Of a DNA stretch of 64,000 nucleotides, positions 45,267 through 53,195 are shown piece after piece. The notes under the pieces were generated by a model. It saw nothing but the letters and a program-made list of their open reading frames with translations, was not told the origin of the DNA and did no database searches. Positions within the stretch are counted from its first letter, which is position 1. Each line of letters starts with the position of its first letter. The stretch lies in contig JAIYCV010000040.1 of the NCBI GenBank assembly GCA_027487845.1, forward strand, positions 1-64,000. Reading direction: 5' to 3'. Position numbers and translations under genes: made by a program. Source of the DNA: Flammeovirgaceae bacterium (GTDB taxonomy: Bacteria > Bacteroidota > Bacteroidia > Cytophagales > Cyclobacteriaceae).

Positions 45267-45839
45267 TCACAACTCCTTCACCTCTACATCTTCATTACCG
45301 GGCTTGTCGTGCGCGGTAATGGTAATTTTATCACCCGCCAGGGTGTCGTTTTGTACGGTGGCAGTGTAGAGCCATTCGTTAAGGTTGGCTTGCTGCACGG
45401 CAGGGCCGCTTTCCACCAAGCTACCATCGGGGTTAGCAATGGTTACCGTTACGTCTTTCACTTTAAAGTCATCGGCCACGGTTACTCTTATTTTGCTGCC
45501 CACCGCGCCTGTGTATTGGCTTACGTCTATTTCCTCAATATCGGGTGCGCTTAAAAAGTCGGCCACGGCCACGTTATAGGCGGTGGTAAATACATCGCCA
45601 TCGGCCTTGGCCACTTTTTCGTATTCGGCCTTGCTAGCAGGGTCGGCCAGTTGTCCCTTAGCATATAGGGCAGCTTGCTGAAACCTCAGGCGCACCGCCT
45701 TTTGCTTGTCGCTTAACTCTGCTGGTTGTTGGGGTTTGGTGCTTACAATGGTTTCTTTACCCACTTGCTTAAAAACGAGGGTATCGCCCAACATGCCGCT
45801 AATGCCTTTTGTAATAAGATTGTTTTTTACGTGTGCCAT
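45267..45839 (-). CDS. 190-aa protein with Ig-like C-terminus, unknown
   Basis: This 190-aa protein has no signal peptide. Residues 1-95 are helical (VKNNLITKGISGMLGDTLVF, then a long helix with LSDKQKAVRLRFQQAALYAK). Residues 110-190 are beta-rich with an Ig/FN3-like pattern (KIRVTVADDFKVKDVTVTI, EWLYTATVQNDTLAGDKITI). The N-terminus has a pattern I associate with conserved but uncharacterised Bacteroidota proteins. It stands alone and has higher GC than its neighbours on the left. The function is unknown. Confidence 0.6.
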   Translation of the reverse strand: MAHVKNNLITKGISGMLGDTLVFKQVGKETIVSTKPQQPAELSDKQKAVRLRFQQAALYAKGQLADPASKAEYEKVAKADGDVFTTAYNVAVADFLSAPDIEEIDVSQYTGAVGSKIRVTVADDFKVKDVTVTIANPDGSLVESGPAVQQANLNEWLYTATVQNDTLAGDKITITAHDKPGNEDVEVKEL

Positions 45840-45944
45840 ACTAGTAGTGTTTTTACTGGTTCTATTCTTAGTTTTTTACTATGCGTTTTTTCGGCCTCCT
45901 TACAATTGCTTTTGGTGTTGCCACACTGGCAATTGTTCTTTGCT

Positions 45945-46034
45945 GTGCCTTGTTGAGACAAAACTGGTAAGGGTTATAATTAAAATCAACCGTAGCGCTA
46001 CGGTATTTTTCGGTAAGGGTAAAGAAAATTAGGT
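45945..46034. repeat. 90-bp repeat R3, copy 1, with 16-bp palindrome
   Basis: About 85 percent identical to 49675-49764. It contains the perfect palindrome ACCGTAGCGCTACGGT (45989-46004), then ATTTTTCGGTAAGG. The copy lies upstream of the 190-aa gene. The TACGGTATTTTTCGGTA segment resembles the NarL-like sites at 28.6 kb. Confidence 0.65.
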
Positions 46035-46189
46035 AGTCGCTCGCCTTTCAACATCTATTCGTGCATTCGTGGCAGTTAAGGTAATTGCCACGAATGCACG
46101 AATTCTTGATGGAAAAGAAATGTTGTATTTCCGCTATTATGGAGCTTGAATTACTAATAGTGATCTAACGAAGGCCCTTCAACAATCTT

Positions 46190-46413
46190 GCTGTTCGACA
46201 AGTTAGCAAAGCGATTGCCGAACGTCAGATAAAATCCGATTTCTGATTGATTTAGTATTCCGCTAATTCTAACAGGCATTGAAGCTAACACTAAGCGGGG
46301 TCTCTTATGGTACAGCTACCAGCCATAGCGCACATATAACCAGCTTCTCGTTGGGATTAAAAATCCCTCGGTATCTGTAGCTCGACAATCACTTCGTTAA
46401 CTTGTCGAACAGC
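46190..46413. mobile_element. MITE-like element, copy 2 (224 bp)
   Basis: Left end GCTGTTCGACAAGTTAGCAA, right end its inverted counterpart (46385-46413). The right half matches copies 1 and 3 (CATAGCGCA, CTCGTTGGGATTAAAAATCC, CACTTCGTTAACTTGTCGAA). There is no ORF. No target duplication was found at the ends. Confidence 0.75.
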
Positions 46414-46428
46414 GGGTTCTAAATAATT

Positions 46429-47643
46429 TTACCCTACGGATGATGTTTTAAAAAGTGCAACGTTAAGCTTACCTGCAACTTTCGAGATTTTATCGACCGC
46501 ATAATCAATCTGTTCAATTGAATGAGTAGCCATAAGCGAAAAGCGTATCATGGATGAATCACTTCTAACTGCTGGCGACACAACAGGATTCACAAAAACA
46601 CCTTCCTCCAGAAGAATTTTTGTCATAAGAAAGGTTTTATCATTATCTCTAATAAAGATAGGAATAATTGGAGACTCCGAGCATCCAATATCAAAACCGG
46701 ATTTCTTAAAAAGACGTACTGCGTAATTTGTATTCTCCCAAAGCTTAGCTATTCGCTGTGGTTCTTGTTTAAGAATGGACAAAGCGGCTAACGCACTTGC
46801 TGCTGCGGAGGGTGCTATACTGGCACTAAACATCAACGTTCGTGCATAGTGCTTTAAATATTCAATGACTATTTCACTGCTCGCTATAAACCCGCCAATG
46901 GAAGCAAGGGATTTACTAAAGGTGCCCATTATTAAATCAACATCTGAAGCGAGACCAAAATGAGCGGCAGTTCCGTCACCGTAAGGACCAAGTACGCCAA
47001 GTGAATGAGCGTCATCTACAAAAACTGAAGCATCGTATTTTTTTGATAAGGCAACAATGTCACTTAGTTTAGCAATATCACCTTCCATACTAAACACTCC
47101 ATCTGTTACAATAAGCTTGAATGCATTTTCAGGTACGTTAGACAGCAGTCGCTCTAAATGGTTCATATCCGAATGCCGGTATTTTAAACACTTAGCGAAC
47201 GACAACCTTGCTCCATCAACAACACAAGCATGGTTATATTCATCTAAAAACAAAAAATCGTTTCTGCCCCCAAGTGCTGAAATAACTCCAAGATTCACCA
47301 AAAAGCCGGCACTGAAAACCAATGCGCTTTCTTTTCCAACAAACTTAGCCAATGCATCTTCTAATTCTAAATGCAAATCAATTGTTCCATTCAAAAACCT
47401 TGAGCCTGCACAGCCAGAACCATACTTATCAATTGCCATTTTGCCAGCCTCTTTAACCAAAGGATGATTTGTTAAGCCCAAGTAGCTATTTGAACCAAAC
47501 ATCAATACAGGTCTACCGTTGATCATTACTTGTGTATCCATATCCGACTGTAGCGGCCGGAAAAAAGGATAGATACCAGCCGCTTTAAGCCGATCAACTT
47601 CGGTATTTGCAGCAAGTTTATTTGATAAAATTCTATTCGTCAT
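46429..47643 (-). CDS. spt: serine palmitoyltransferase-like alpha-oxoamine synthase
   Basis: This 404-aa PLP enzyme of the alpha-oxoamine synthase family is most like bacterial serine palmitoyltransferase, which condenses serine with an acyl-CoA to start sphingolipid synthesis. The PLP lysine is Lys244 in GTFSKSLASIGG, His138 (DEYNHACVVDG) stacks on PLP, Asp210 is in VDDAHSLG, and YGSGCAGSRFLNGT near 74-87 is a strong signature. The frame is open to 47712, but ATG 47643 gives the family N-terminus. Sphingolipids are typical for Bacteroidota. A 2-amino-3-ketobutyrate CoA ligase or KAPA synthase are the alternatives. Confidence 0.82.
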   Translation of the reverse strand: MTNRILSNKLAANTEVDRLKAAGIYPFFRPLQSDMDTQVMINGRPVLMFGSNSYLGLTNHPLVKEAGKMAIDKYGSGCAGSRFLNGTIDLHLELEDALAKFVGKESALVFSAGFLVNLGVISALGGRNDFLFLDEYNHACVVDGARLSFAKCLKYRHSDMNHLERLLSNVPENAFKLIVTDGVFSMEGDIAKLSDIVALSKKYDASVFVDDAHSLGVLGPYGDGTAAHFGLASDVDLIMGTFSKSLASIGGFIASSEIVIEYLKHYARTLMFSASIAPSAAASALAALSILKQEPQRIAKLWENTNYAVRLFKKSGFDIGCSESPIIPIFIRDNDKTFLMTKILLEEGVFVNPVVSPAVRSDSSMIRFSLMATHSIEQIDYAVDKISKVAGKLNVALFKTSSVG

Positions 47644-47663
47644 ATACTGTGTTTTTGAAAAAA

Positions 47664-47848
47664 TCAAACAAGAGTGTTGAGTTGAGCATACTGGCTGAAC
47701 TCCGTCTCGCACGCATCCATAAAGTCAGGGGTAAACGTACCTAAGTTATCCTTCCATTTTACCCAATAAGTTTCGTCTACTTCAACTTTTATTGGTAAGA
47801 TTATTTTTGCAAAAGTGAGTACACGTAATCCTATAGGTTATTGGGCAA
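47664..47848 (-). pseudogene. gene fragment upstream of spt
   Basis: A frame with no start codon reads as plausible protein (AKIILPIKVEVDETYWVKW, then NLGTFTPDFMDACETEF) and stops at 47664, 20 bases before spt. It overlaps a second remnant in another frame. It looks like the end of a small lost gene, perhaps the partner of the antitoxin-like remnant. Confidence 0.35.
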
Positions 47849-47887
47849 TTTATCTTGCTCATTTTTGAGTTCCTCTTTTGTTGTCAT
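47801..47887 (-). pseudogene. DUF2281-like antitoxin remnant
   Basis: ATG 47887 begins MTTKEELKNEQDKLPNNL, which resembles the N-terminus of small antitoxins of the DUF2281 type, then meets TAG at 47831-47833. DYVYSLLQK follows in frame before a second stop. It is too short to be functional. Confidence 0.4.
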
Positions 47888-48020
47888 AAAAGCAATTTAA
47901 TTAATTTTTTTGCTATAAACAGAAGCTCACGGCAACTTGGGTGCGACCCTCAAGCGAGGGAGGCACGCCCTTGATGGACTGTACATGTTATGAAGTAGAC
48001 GCCCTCTTGGTCTTTTATGG
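47888..48020. other. non-coding stretch between remnants and repeats
   Basis: No gene is seen. It contains an inverted pair CCCTCAAGCGAGGG and ends with TTTTATGG, the left target duplication of the element at 48021. Confidence 0.5.
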
Positions 48021-48182
48021 GGGTGCATCCCAACTTGTCGCTTTCCTACCACCTCACCTCATCTTTGCAACTGCTGTGTGGCAGTTCACCCCACCCCTCT
48101 CCGTGCAGAGAGGGGACGAAAATCGTGCGGCCAACAAACCTCTTGTTGGGGTGAGGTTGATTGCGACAATTGGGATGCACCC
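48021..48182. mobile_element. 162-bp MITE-like element inserted into copy 3
   Basis: The ends are about 20-bp inverted repeats: left GGGTGCATCCCAACTTGTCG, right its complement with one base less (48163-48182). It is flanked by a perfect 8-bp direct repeat TTTTATGG (48013-48020 and 48183-48190), a target-site duplication. There is no ORF. The right duplicate is part of the older MITE-like sequence. Confidence 0.75.
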
Positions 48183-48293
48183 TTTTATGGTATAGCTATG
48201 AGCCATAGCGCAACTATAAATAGCTTGTCGTTGGGATTAAAAATCCTTCTGTATCTGTAGCTCGACAATCACTTCGTTAACTTGTCGAACAGC
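48183..48293. mobile_element. MITE-like element, copy 3 (right part)
   Basis: The right half of the family seen at 33227 and 46190, ending in the right inverted repeat 48265-48293. Its left continuation would be upstream of 48013, but only about 12 bp there match copy 2, so the left half is lost. Confidence 0.7.
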
Positions 48294-48471
48294 GGGGGAG
48301 GGACGCCCGCAGCAATCCCCTTTTTTACTTTGAAAAGAGACCGATTCGTGCATGGCAGTGAGAATTTCCTTTATTATCGAAAAAAATTAACCAACGCACA
48401 CTAAAAATAAAGAGCCATACAAGTATGTTGTAATACTTGTATGGCTCTCTTTACCTCAATAAATGGCGACA

Positions 48472-48654
48472 TTACACCTTCATTGCTTTAAGTCTGATGA
48501 GAATGTAAACAGTCATTAATAACGTTAACATGAATCCTGCCCCAGCTGCAACTATTCTCCACGTCTGGCTGGTTTCGATAGAACGAAGCAACACAAAGAA
48601 AGAATAGGTACAATATATCGGTAAGATAATATAAAAAATAAGATATCTTTTCAT
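48472..48654 (-). CDS. 60-aa two-TM protein
   Basis: This 60-aa protein has two TM helices (about 4-22 and 34-54) and short polar ends. It starts at ATG 48654, three bases after the stop of the glycine-zipper lipoprotein; an ATG at 48663 would overlap it. A longer frame reaching back to 48831 is an antisense-like shadow of the Gly-rich coding region and is not used. Small two-helix proteins directly downstream of bacteriocin-like genes are often immunity proteins, which is a possibility here but not shown. Confidence 0.5.
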   Translation of the reverse strand: MKRYLIFYIILPIYCTYSFFVLLRSIETSQTWRIVAAGAGFMLTLLMTVYILIRLKAMKV

Positions 48655-48656
48655 AG

Positions 48657-49436
48657 CTAGCATGCAGCAACAGCACCAGTTAACCCACCACCAATAGCCC
48701 CAGCAACAGCACCTACTGCCCCAGCCGAAACAGTTCCAATTATAGGTAAAGCAACTGTTCCAACAGCAGCTCCACCAAGTCCCAAAGTAGCGGCTCCAGT
48801 TACTGCACCACCGACTATTCCAGCGGCACATTTACCCCAGCTGCACCACCAATTACATTCCTTTGCAGGTGGATTCTTTGGATCAACTTTTGCATTTGGG
48901 TTAGAAATTAAAGTTCTTTTGCTTTCTGCTACTACAGCTTTGGCTTCCATGTAACCGACAAGTCGTTCTACAAAAACGATTTTGTTCATCAATATCTGTT
49001 TTTCTGATAAACTAGCGTTGTAGGAATAAATTTCAGTTTTTAAGTCTGAAAGTTTTGATAGGTAGTCATTTTGATCCGCTGAGCTTTTTGCAAATTCAGT
49101 CAATTTTTGTGAAATCTCCGCATCCATGCTGGTAACATAGAATTGTTGTTCTGTCGAAACTCGAGCATTGCCGCTGTTACTGGCAATTGAAACTCCATAT
49201 TGCTTCTCAAACGCAATGTTGTTGTTCGCAATTATTTTACCAGTTAACTCTGTGTTACCATAGTCTTTAAAATCAATTGAAGCTAAATAATCTACATTAA
49301 AATCAATGTAGTTGATTAACGTTTCAATACCCTTTTCATCAATCTTGATTTCGTTTTTTTCTGTTAAGTTGCTGTCATTACAAGAAAATGCAATTGCCAA
49401 CAATACAGTAGATAGAAAAATTCCTAGTTTTTTCAT
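48657..49436 (-). CDS. lipoprotein with glycine-zipper C-terminal domain
   Basis: This 259-aa protein has a lipoprotein signal (lipobox AFS before Cys19), a helical mature region (about 25-180), then CNWWCSWGKCAAGIVGGA and a long Gly/Ala-rich hydrophobic tail with many GxxxG patterns (about 195-259). The tail looks like glycine-zipper or two-peptide bacteriocin sequences that insert into membranes. Three Cys lie at the border and one at the very end. The pairing with a 60-aa two-TM gene recalls toxin and immunity, but a structural glycine-zipper lipoprotein is equally possible. Confidence 0.6.
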   Translation of the reverse strand: MKKLGIFLSTVLLAIAFSCNDSNLTEKNEIKIDEKGIETLINYIDFNVDYLASIDFKDYGNTELTGKIIANNNIAFEKQYGVSIASNSGNARVSTEQQFYVTSMDAEISQKLTEFAKSSADQNDYLSKLSDLKTEIYSYNASLSEKQILMNKIVFVERLVGYMEAKAVVAESKRTLISNPNAKVDPKNPPAKECNWWCSWGKCAAGIVGGAVTGAATLGLGGAAVGTVALPIIGTVSAGAVGAVAGAIGGGLTGAVAAC

Positions 49437-49854
49437 TTTTAGATTGGTTTTATTAACTATGTTATTTACTCTTAACGATTTTCAGAACCTCGACCGAGTA
49501 GTTAAGCACTCGGCAAGCTTTTTTTGTCACAAGGATGGTCAGTCCGATTTAACCTAAATTTTGCTTTAAATTGCGCTAGTTTTAGAAAAACCGCGGCATT
49601 GTTGCACTTATAATTCAAAAATAAAAAATACGCCCAACTTCTATTACTTGTGTTTCTAATTTGAAAAGACAACCGTGCCTTATTGAAACAAAACTCGTAT
49701 GGGTTATAATTAAAGTCAACCGTAGCACTACGGTATTTTTAGGTAAGGATAAAGAAAATTAGGGGGTAGCGTGCGTCAATGCGATTGGCTTCTCATCCGA
49801 ACAATCCGCTTTTTTAATGATAACACTGGCTTTGCTAATGCTGCCACCAAGGGT
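49437..49854. other. intergenic region with repeat R3
   Basis: No gene is seen. It holds repeat R3 copy 2 at 49675-49764 and otherwise AT-rich sequence. Confidence 0.6.
49675..49764. repeat. 90-bp repeat R3, copy 2
   Basis: It matches 45945-46034. The palindrome reads ACCGTAGCACTACGGT (49719-49734, one mismatch) and is followed by ATTTTTAGGTAAGG, so the segment TACGGTATTTTTAGGTA again resembles a NarL-like site. It lies beside a LuxR-type regulator gene. Confidence 0.65.
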
Positions 49855-50487
49855 TTAACCCAACCCCCACTTAGTGGCAAGCACCACCAATTGTTGTTTG
49901 TTGGTTATTTGTAGTTTTTGGTACAGCTTCTCGCGCAGGCCTTCCACCGTGCGGTGGCTCCTGAAAATTTTGCCGCCTATTTGCCTGCTTGTTTTGCCTT
50001 GCACTATCATGCGTATCAGGTTTAATTCTGCATCGGTAAAGTCCACAGGCAAGGTTTTGGCAACGGTAGTACTTAAGTACGTTTGTAGTTTAGCGGCCAC
50101 TTCATTGGGTAAGTACACGCCCCCTTCATGCACTATGTTTATCGCCTTTGGCAACACTACGGCATCTTCTTTTGGTATAAAGCTCTTCACGCCCAGCGCA
50201 TTCATTTTTACAATGTTCAACTCATTGTCAAACAAGCTGAGGGCAATTATTTTTAAGTGTGGGTAGGTGGCCATCACGGCCTTGGTGGCTTCAATACCAT
50301 CCATTACGGGCATTTGTATATCCATCAAAATAACATCGGGGTGGTGGGCAGGCAATTGGTCTATTAACTCCTTTCCGTTTTTGGCCTCCAATATTACTTC
50401 AATAGCGGGCTCTATTGCAAGTGCCATTTTTATGGATTTTCTAAAATGTGCATGGTCGTCTACAATGGCAACTTTTATTTTACGCAT
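49855..50487 (-). CDS. orphan LuxR/NarL-type response regulator
   Basis: This 210-aa regulator has a receiver domain (VAIVDDHAHFRKS, phospho-acceptor Asp56 in VILMDIQMP, switch Lys in SFIPKEDAVV) and a C-terminal LuxR-type helix-turn-helix (FTDAELNLIRMIVQGKTSRQ, FRSHRTVEGLREKLYQKL). There is no histidine kinase next to it, so the partner must be elsewhere. It shares the domain order with the regulator at 31122 but is only distantly similar. GC is higher than in its left neighbours. Confidence 0.9.
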   Translation of the reverse strand: MRKIKVAIVDDHAHFRKSIKMALAIEPAIEVILEAKNGKELIDQLPAHHPDVILMDIQMPVMDGIEATKAVMATYPHLKIIALSLFDNELNIVKMNALGVKSFIPKEDAVVLPKAINIVHEGGVYLPNEVAAKLQTYLSTTVAKTLPVDFTDAELNLIRMIVQGKTSRQIGGKIFRSHRTVEGLREKLYQKLQITNKQQLVVLATKWGLG

Positions 50488-50842
50488 GGGGCTGGCTTCA
50501 CATTAAGTTACTATCCTAAACCAAGATACAAACAATAGTTTGTTTTATGAGCGGGGGTCCGTCAAAAACCTCCTAAAAAAACCTCTTTCATCCGTTTATA
50601 CGGGGCTTTGAGACCATAATTAGCCTCGGTTATCATTCAGTATACCTTCATTCATTTACCGTCCATTTGCCGTTCATTTGCCGTTGATCTGCCGTCTTTC
50701 CTGTATGCTAGCTCCGCTCTCGCCCTATCCTTTCAAAAATCGCCCCAAGCTACCTCATCTGCCCTACCCAAAGGCTGCCACGGTGGCGGTAAATTTGTGC
50801 GCCAAATTGCGTTTTGGTTAGCCAAACTTCTTGCCAGACCTT
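50488..50842. other. divergent region between regulator and tgt
   Basis: No gene is seen. It holds four tandem 11-bp units (50653-50696) and the tgt promoter at its right end. The frame open from 50797 is upstream of the -7 box and is not translated. Confidence 0.6.
50653..50696. repeat. four tandem 11-bp repeats
   Basis: Units CATTTACCGTC, CATTTGCCGTT, CATTTGCCGTT and GATCTGCCGTC follow without gaps. The 11-bp period is close to one helical turn, so a protein could bind one face of the DNA. The stretch lies 165 bp upstream of the regulator gene and 160 bp before tgt. Confidence 0.7.
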
Positions 50843-50850
50843 TATCTTTG
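50843..50850 (+). promoter_or_regulatory. -7 box of tgt
   Basis: TATCTTTG fits TAnnTTTG and ends six bases before ATG 50857. The transcript would start almost at the gene, so the leader is very short and the upstream in-frame start at 50797 cannot be used. Confidence 0.5.
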
Positions 50851-50856
50851 CGGGCA

Positions 50857-51987
50857 ATGGACTTTAAACTTACGGCCAGCGATGCTCATTCAAAGGCCAG
50901 GGCAGGCGTTTTGGTTACCGATCATGGTGAAATACCCACCCCTATTTTTATGCCGGTGGGTACAGCGGGCTCCGTAAAGGCTGTTCACCAGCGCGAACTG
51001 GAAAATGACATCCACGCTAAAATCATTTTGGGGAACACCTACCACCTCTATCTAAGACCCGGCATCGGTCTACTCGAAAAAGCGGGCGGCTTGCACAAGT
51101 TCAATGGCTGGCGTCATCCTATTTTAACCGATAGTGGCGGCTACCAGGTGTACTCGCTTTCCGAAAACCGCAAGATCAATCAAGAGGGGGTAACCTTTAA
51201 ATCGCACATTGATGGCTCCAAGCATTTCTTCAGCCCTGAATCTGTCATGGACATTCAGCGGTCGATCGGGGCCGATATTATCATGGCCTTCGATGAATGT
51301 ACGCCTTACCCCTGCGAATATGACTACGCCAAGAAGTCGATGAAGCTTACGCATGATTGGCTTGCGCGATGTGTTGCCCGCATCCACTCTACGGAACCAA
51401 AATACGGCTATTCACAGACGCTTTTCCCTATTGTGCAGGGCAGCACGTTCAAAGATTTAAGGCAGCAGTCGGCCGAGTTCATTGCCTCGCAAAACCAAGA
51501 GGGCAATGCCATTGGCGGCCTCTCGGTAGGTGAACCGCACGAGCTAATGTATGAAATGACCGACCTAGTTTGCGGCATACTTCCGGCTGACAAACCGCGC
51601 TACTTGATGGGAGTTGGAACTCCCGAAAATATGCTGGAATGTATTGCACTTGGCGTGGATATGTTTGACTGCGTAATGCCCACCCGCAATGCTCGCAACG
51701 GAATGCTTTTTACCACGCAAGGAATAATCAACATCCGAAACGAAAAGTGGAAAGACGACCTCAGCGCCATTGACGAAACCCTTGGCGGATATGTCAGCAC
51801 TTTCCATTCAAAAGCGTATTTAAGACACCTAATTATCAATAAAGAAATTTTAGGCGCACAAATTGCTTCCATCCACAACTTAACCTTTTACCTATGGCTA
51901 GTGAAAGAGGCGAGGCGCAAAATAGAAGAAGGAACGTTCTATGAATGGAAAAACAGCATGGTGAAGACAGTTACAAACAGACTTTAG
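50857..51987 (+). CDS. tgt: tRNA-guanine transglycosylase
   Basis: This 376-aa TIM-barrel enzyme exchanges guanine 34 of tRNAs with GUN anticodons for preQ1, a step of queuosine synthesis. Signatures are PTPIFMPVGTAGSVKAV, LILGNTYHLYLRP-like NTYHLYLRPG, PILTDSGGYQVYSL with the catalytic base Asp, GGLSVGEP, and CVMPTRNARNG, which holds the second Asp region. The zinc CxCxxC that follows in most TGTs is missing: the segment reads DETLGGYVSTFHSKAYLRHL. I believe this is common in Bacteroidota. Gene order tgt-lptF/G is typical there. The start is fixed by the -7 box. Confidence 0.93.
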   Translation: MDFKLTASDAHSKARAGVLVTDHGEIPTPIFMPVGTAGSVKAVHQRELENDIHAKIILGNTYHLYLRPGIGLLEKAGGLHKFNGWRHPILTDSGGYQVYSLSENRKINQEGVTFKSHIDGSKHFFSPESVMDIQRSIGADIIMAFDECTPYPCEYDYAKKSMKLTHDWLARCVARIHSTEPKYGYSQTLFPIVQGSTFKDLRQQSAEFIASQNQEGNAIGGLSVGEPHELMYEMTDLVCGILPADKPRYLMGVGTPENMLECIALGVDMFDCVMPTRNARNGMLFTTQGIINIRNEKWKDDLSAIDETLGGYVSTFHSKAYLRHLIINKEILGAQIASIHNLTFYLWLVKEARRKIEEGTFYEWKNSMVKTVTNRL

Positions 51988-51989
51988 CT

Positions 51990-52052
51990 ATAAGACGTGA
52001 GATGTTAGATATAAGACAAGAGATGTTAGACATAAGACAAGAGACTTTAGAT
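51990..52052. repeat. three tandem 21-bp repeats
   Basis: Three units beginning ATAAGACGTGAGATGTTAGA, ATAAGACAAGAGATGTTAGA and ATAAGACAAGAGACTTTAGA run directly after tgt. The period is two helical turns. The units fill the gap before the permease gene. Confidence 0.8.
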
Positions 52053-52094
52053 ACCAGCTGTTACGGACTATTGATCCCAACCAATTGATTAACA

Positions 52095-53195
52095 ATGAAA
52101 ATAATAGACAAATACATTATCAAAAAAATACTCTCCACTTTTTTCTTTGTGGTAGTAATGCTCTCGGCTGTTATCGTTGCCATTGACATTACCGAAAAAA
52201 TAGATAAGTTCTCAAAAAACGATTTAGATGCGCTTACGGTACTTGGGTATTACCAAGACTTTGTGCCCTGGATTGCCGGCTTATTAACACCCATCACGGT
52301 ATTTATCGCAGTTGTGTTTGTTACCTCTCAAATGGCTGGCCGCACCGAAATCATCGCGATACTTAGCAGTGGCGTAAGTTTTCGCAGATTTTTAGTGCCT
52401 TACTTTTTGGCGTCAGCTGTTATTGGTGTTCTTAGCTTTGCGTTGAACGGATGGATTATTCCACAGTCTAACCGAACGCGGCTGGCTTTTCAAGCAAAGT
52501 ACTTCGATAACGTGTATTATTATGACAAAAGGAATGTGCACATGCAAATAGAACCTAATGTATATATGTATTTGCAGAATTATAATAATCAATCCAACAC
52601 GGGCTATCAGTTTACCTTAGAGCGGTTCGATAATAACAAACTGGTGGAGAAACTAACTGCAGATAACATTGCCTGGGATTCCGCCAAAAACAAATGGACA
52701 CTCCGCTATTGGAAAATGAAGAAGGTGGATAGCATTTTCAGGGTCACGAGCAAAGCAGAAAAAGTTCATCTAGCGAAAGAAGGTGATGCCATGGATACTA
52801 CCATTGCACTTTCCCCGAAAGACTTTGAAAACGACAACCGCCAATACGATGGCATGACCATACCAGAACTCAATCAGCATATTGCAAAGTTAAAATTCAG
52901 AGGGTCATCCGGTGTTGAACAATATGAGGTCGAAAAGCAAATACGCTTTTCTTCTCCCTTCACCATTTTCGTGCTGGTGTTTATGGGCGTTATCGTGTCA
53001 TCGCGCAAAAGCAGAGGCGGCACTGGCTTTCAAATTGCACTTGGTTTCCTGTTAAGCTTTGTATTTATTCTATTCTTCATGATGTCGCGTACCTTCGCTG
53101 AAACGGGTTCCCTTTCGCCTCTTCTGGCCGCTTGGATACCGAATATCGTATTCAGTGTTATTGCGGCATTTATGTTTAAATACGTGCCTCGTTGA
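52095..53195 (+). CDS. lptG: LptF/LptG-family permease
   Basis: This 366-aa inner-membrane protein of the YjgP/YjgQ family takes part in moving lipopolysaccharide from the inner membrane to the periplasmic bridge. The N-terminus KIIDKYIIKKILSTFFFVVV starts the first TM helix (about 12-32); helices at about 60-80 and 100-120 follow, then a periplasmic beta-jellyroll-like domain (about 130-270), then three helices (about 290-362). LptF and LptG cannot be told apart by sight; the symbol is tentative. It follows tgt and its last bases overlap the DMT transporter start. Confidence 0.88.
   Translation: MKIIDKYIIKKILSTFFFVVVMLSAVIVAIDITEKIDKFSKNDLDALTVLGYYQDFVPWIAGLLTPITVFIAVVFVTSQMAGRTEIIAILSSGVSFRRFLVPYFLASAVIGVLSFALNGWIIPQSNRTRLAFQAKYFDNVYYYDKRNVHMQIEPNVYMYLQNYNNQSNTGYQFTLERFDNNKLVEKLTADNIAWDSAKNKWTLRYWKMKKVDSIFRVTSKAEKVHLAKEGDAMDTTIALSPKDFENDNRQYDGMTIPELNQHIAKLKFRGSSGVEQYEVEKQIRFSSPFTIFVLVFMGVIVSSRKSRGGTGFQIALGFLLSFVFILFFMMSRTFAETGSLSPLLAAWIPNIVFSVIAAFMFKYVPR

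Noticed and set aside
48655-48831. N-terminal extension of the 60-aa two-TM gene
   Set aside because: This part is an out-of-frame reading of the Gly-rich end of the lipoprotein gene, full of Cys and Trp, with no coding character of its own.
50653-50696. Replication origin iterons
   Set aside because: No replication initiator gene and no DnaA boxes were noticed nearby; an operator is more likely.
50797-50856. 20-residue N-terminal extension of tgt
   Set aside because: It lies upstream of and across the -7 box, and family members begin at the later ATG.
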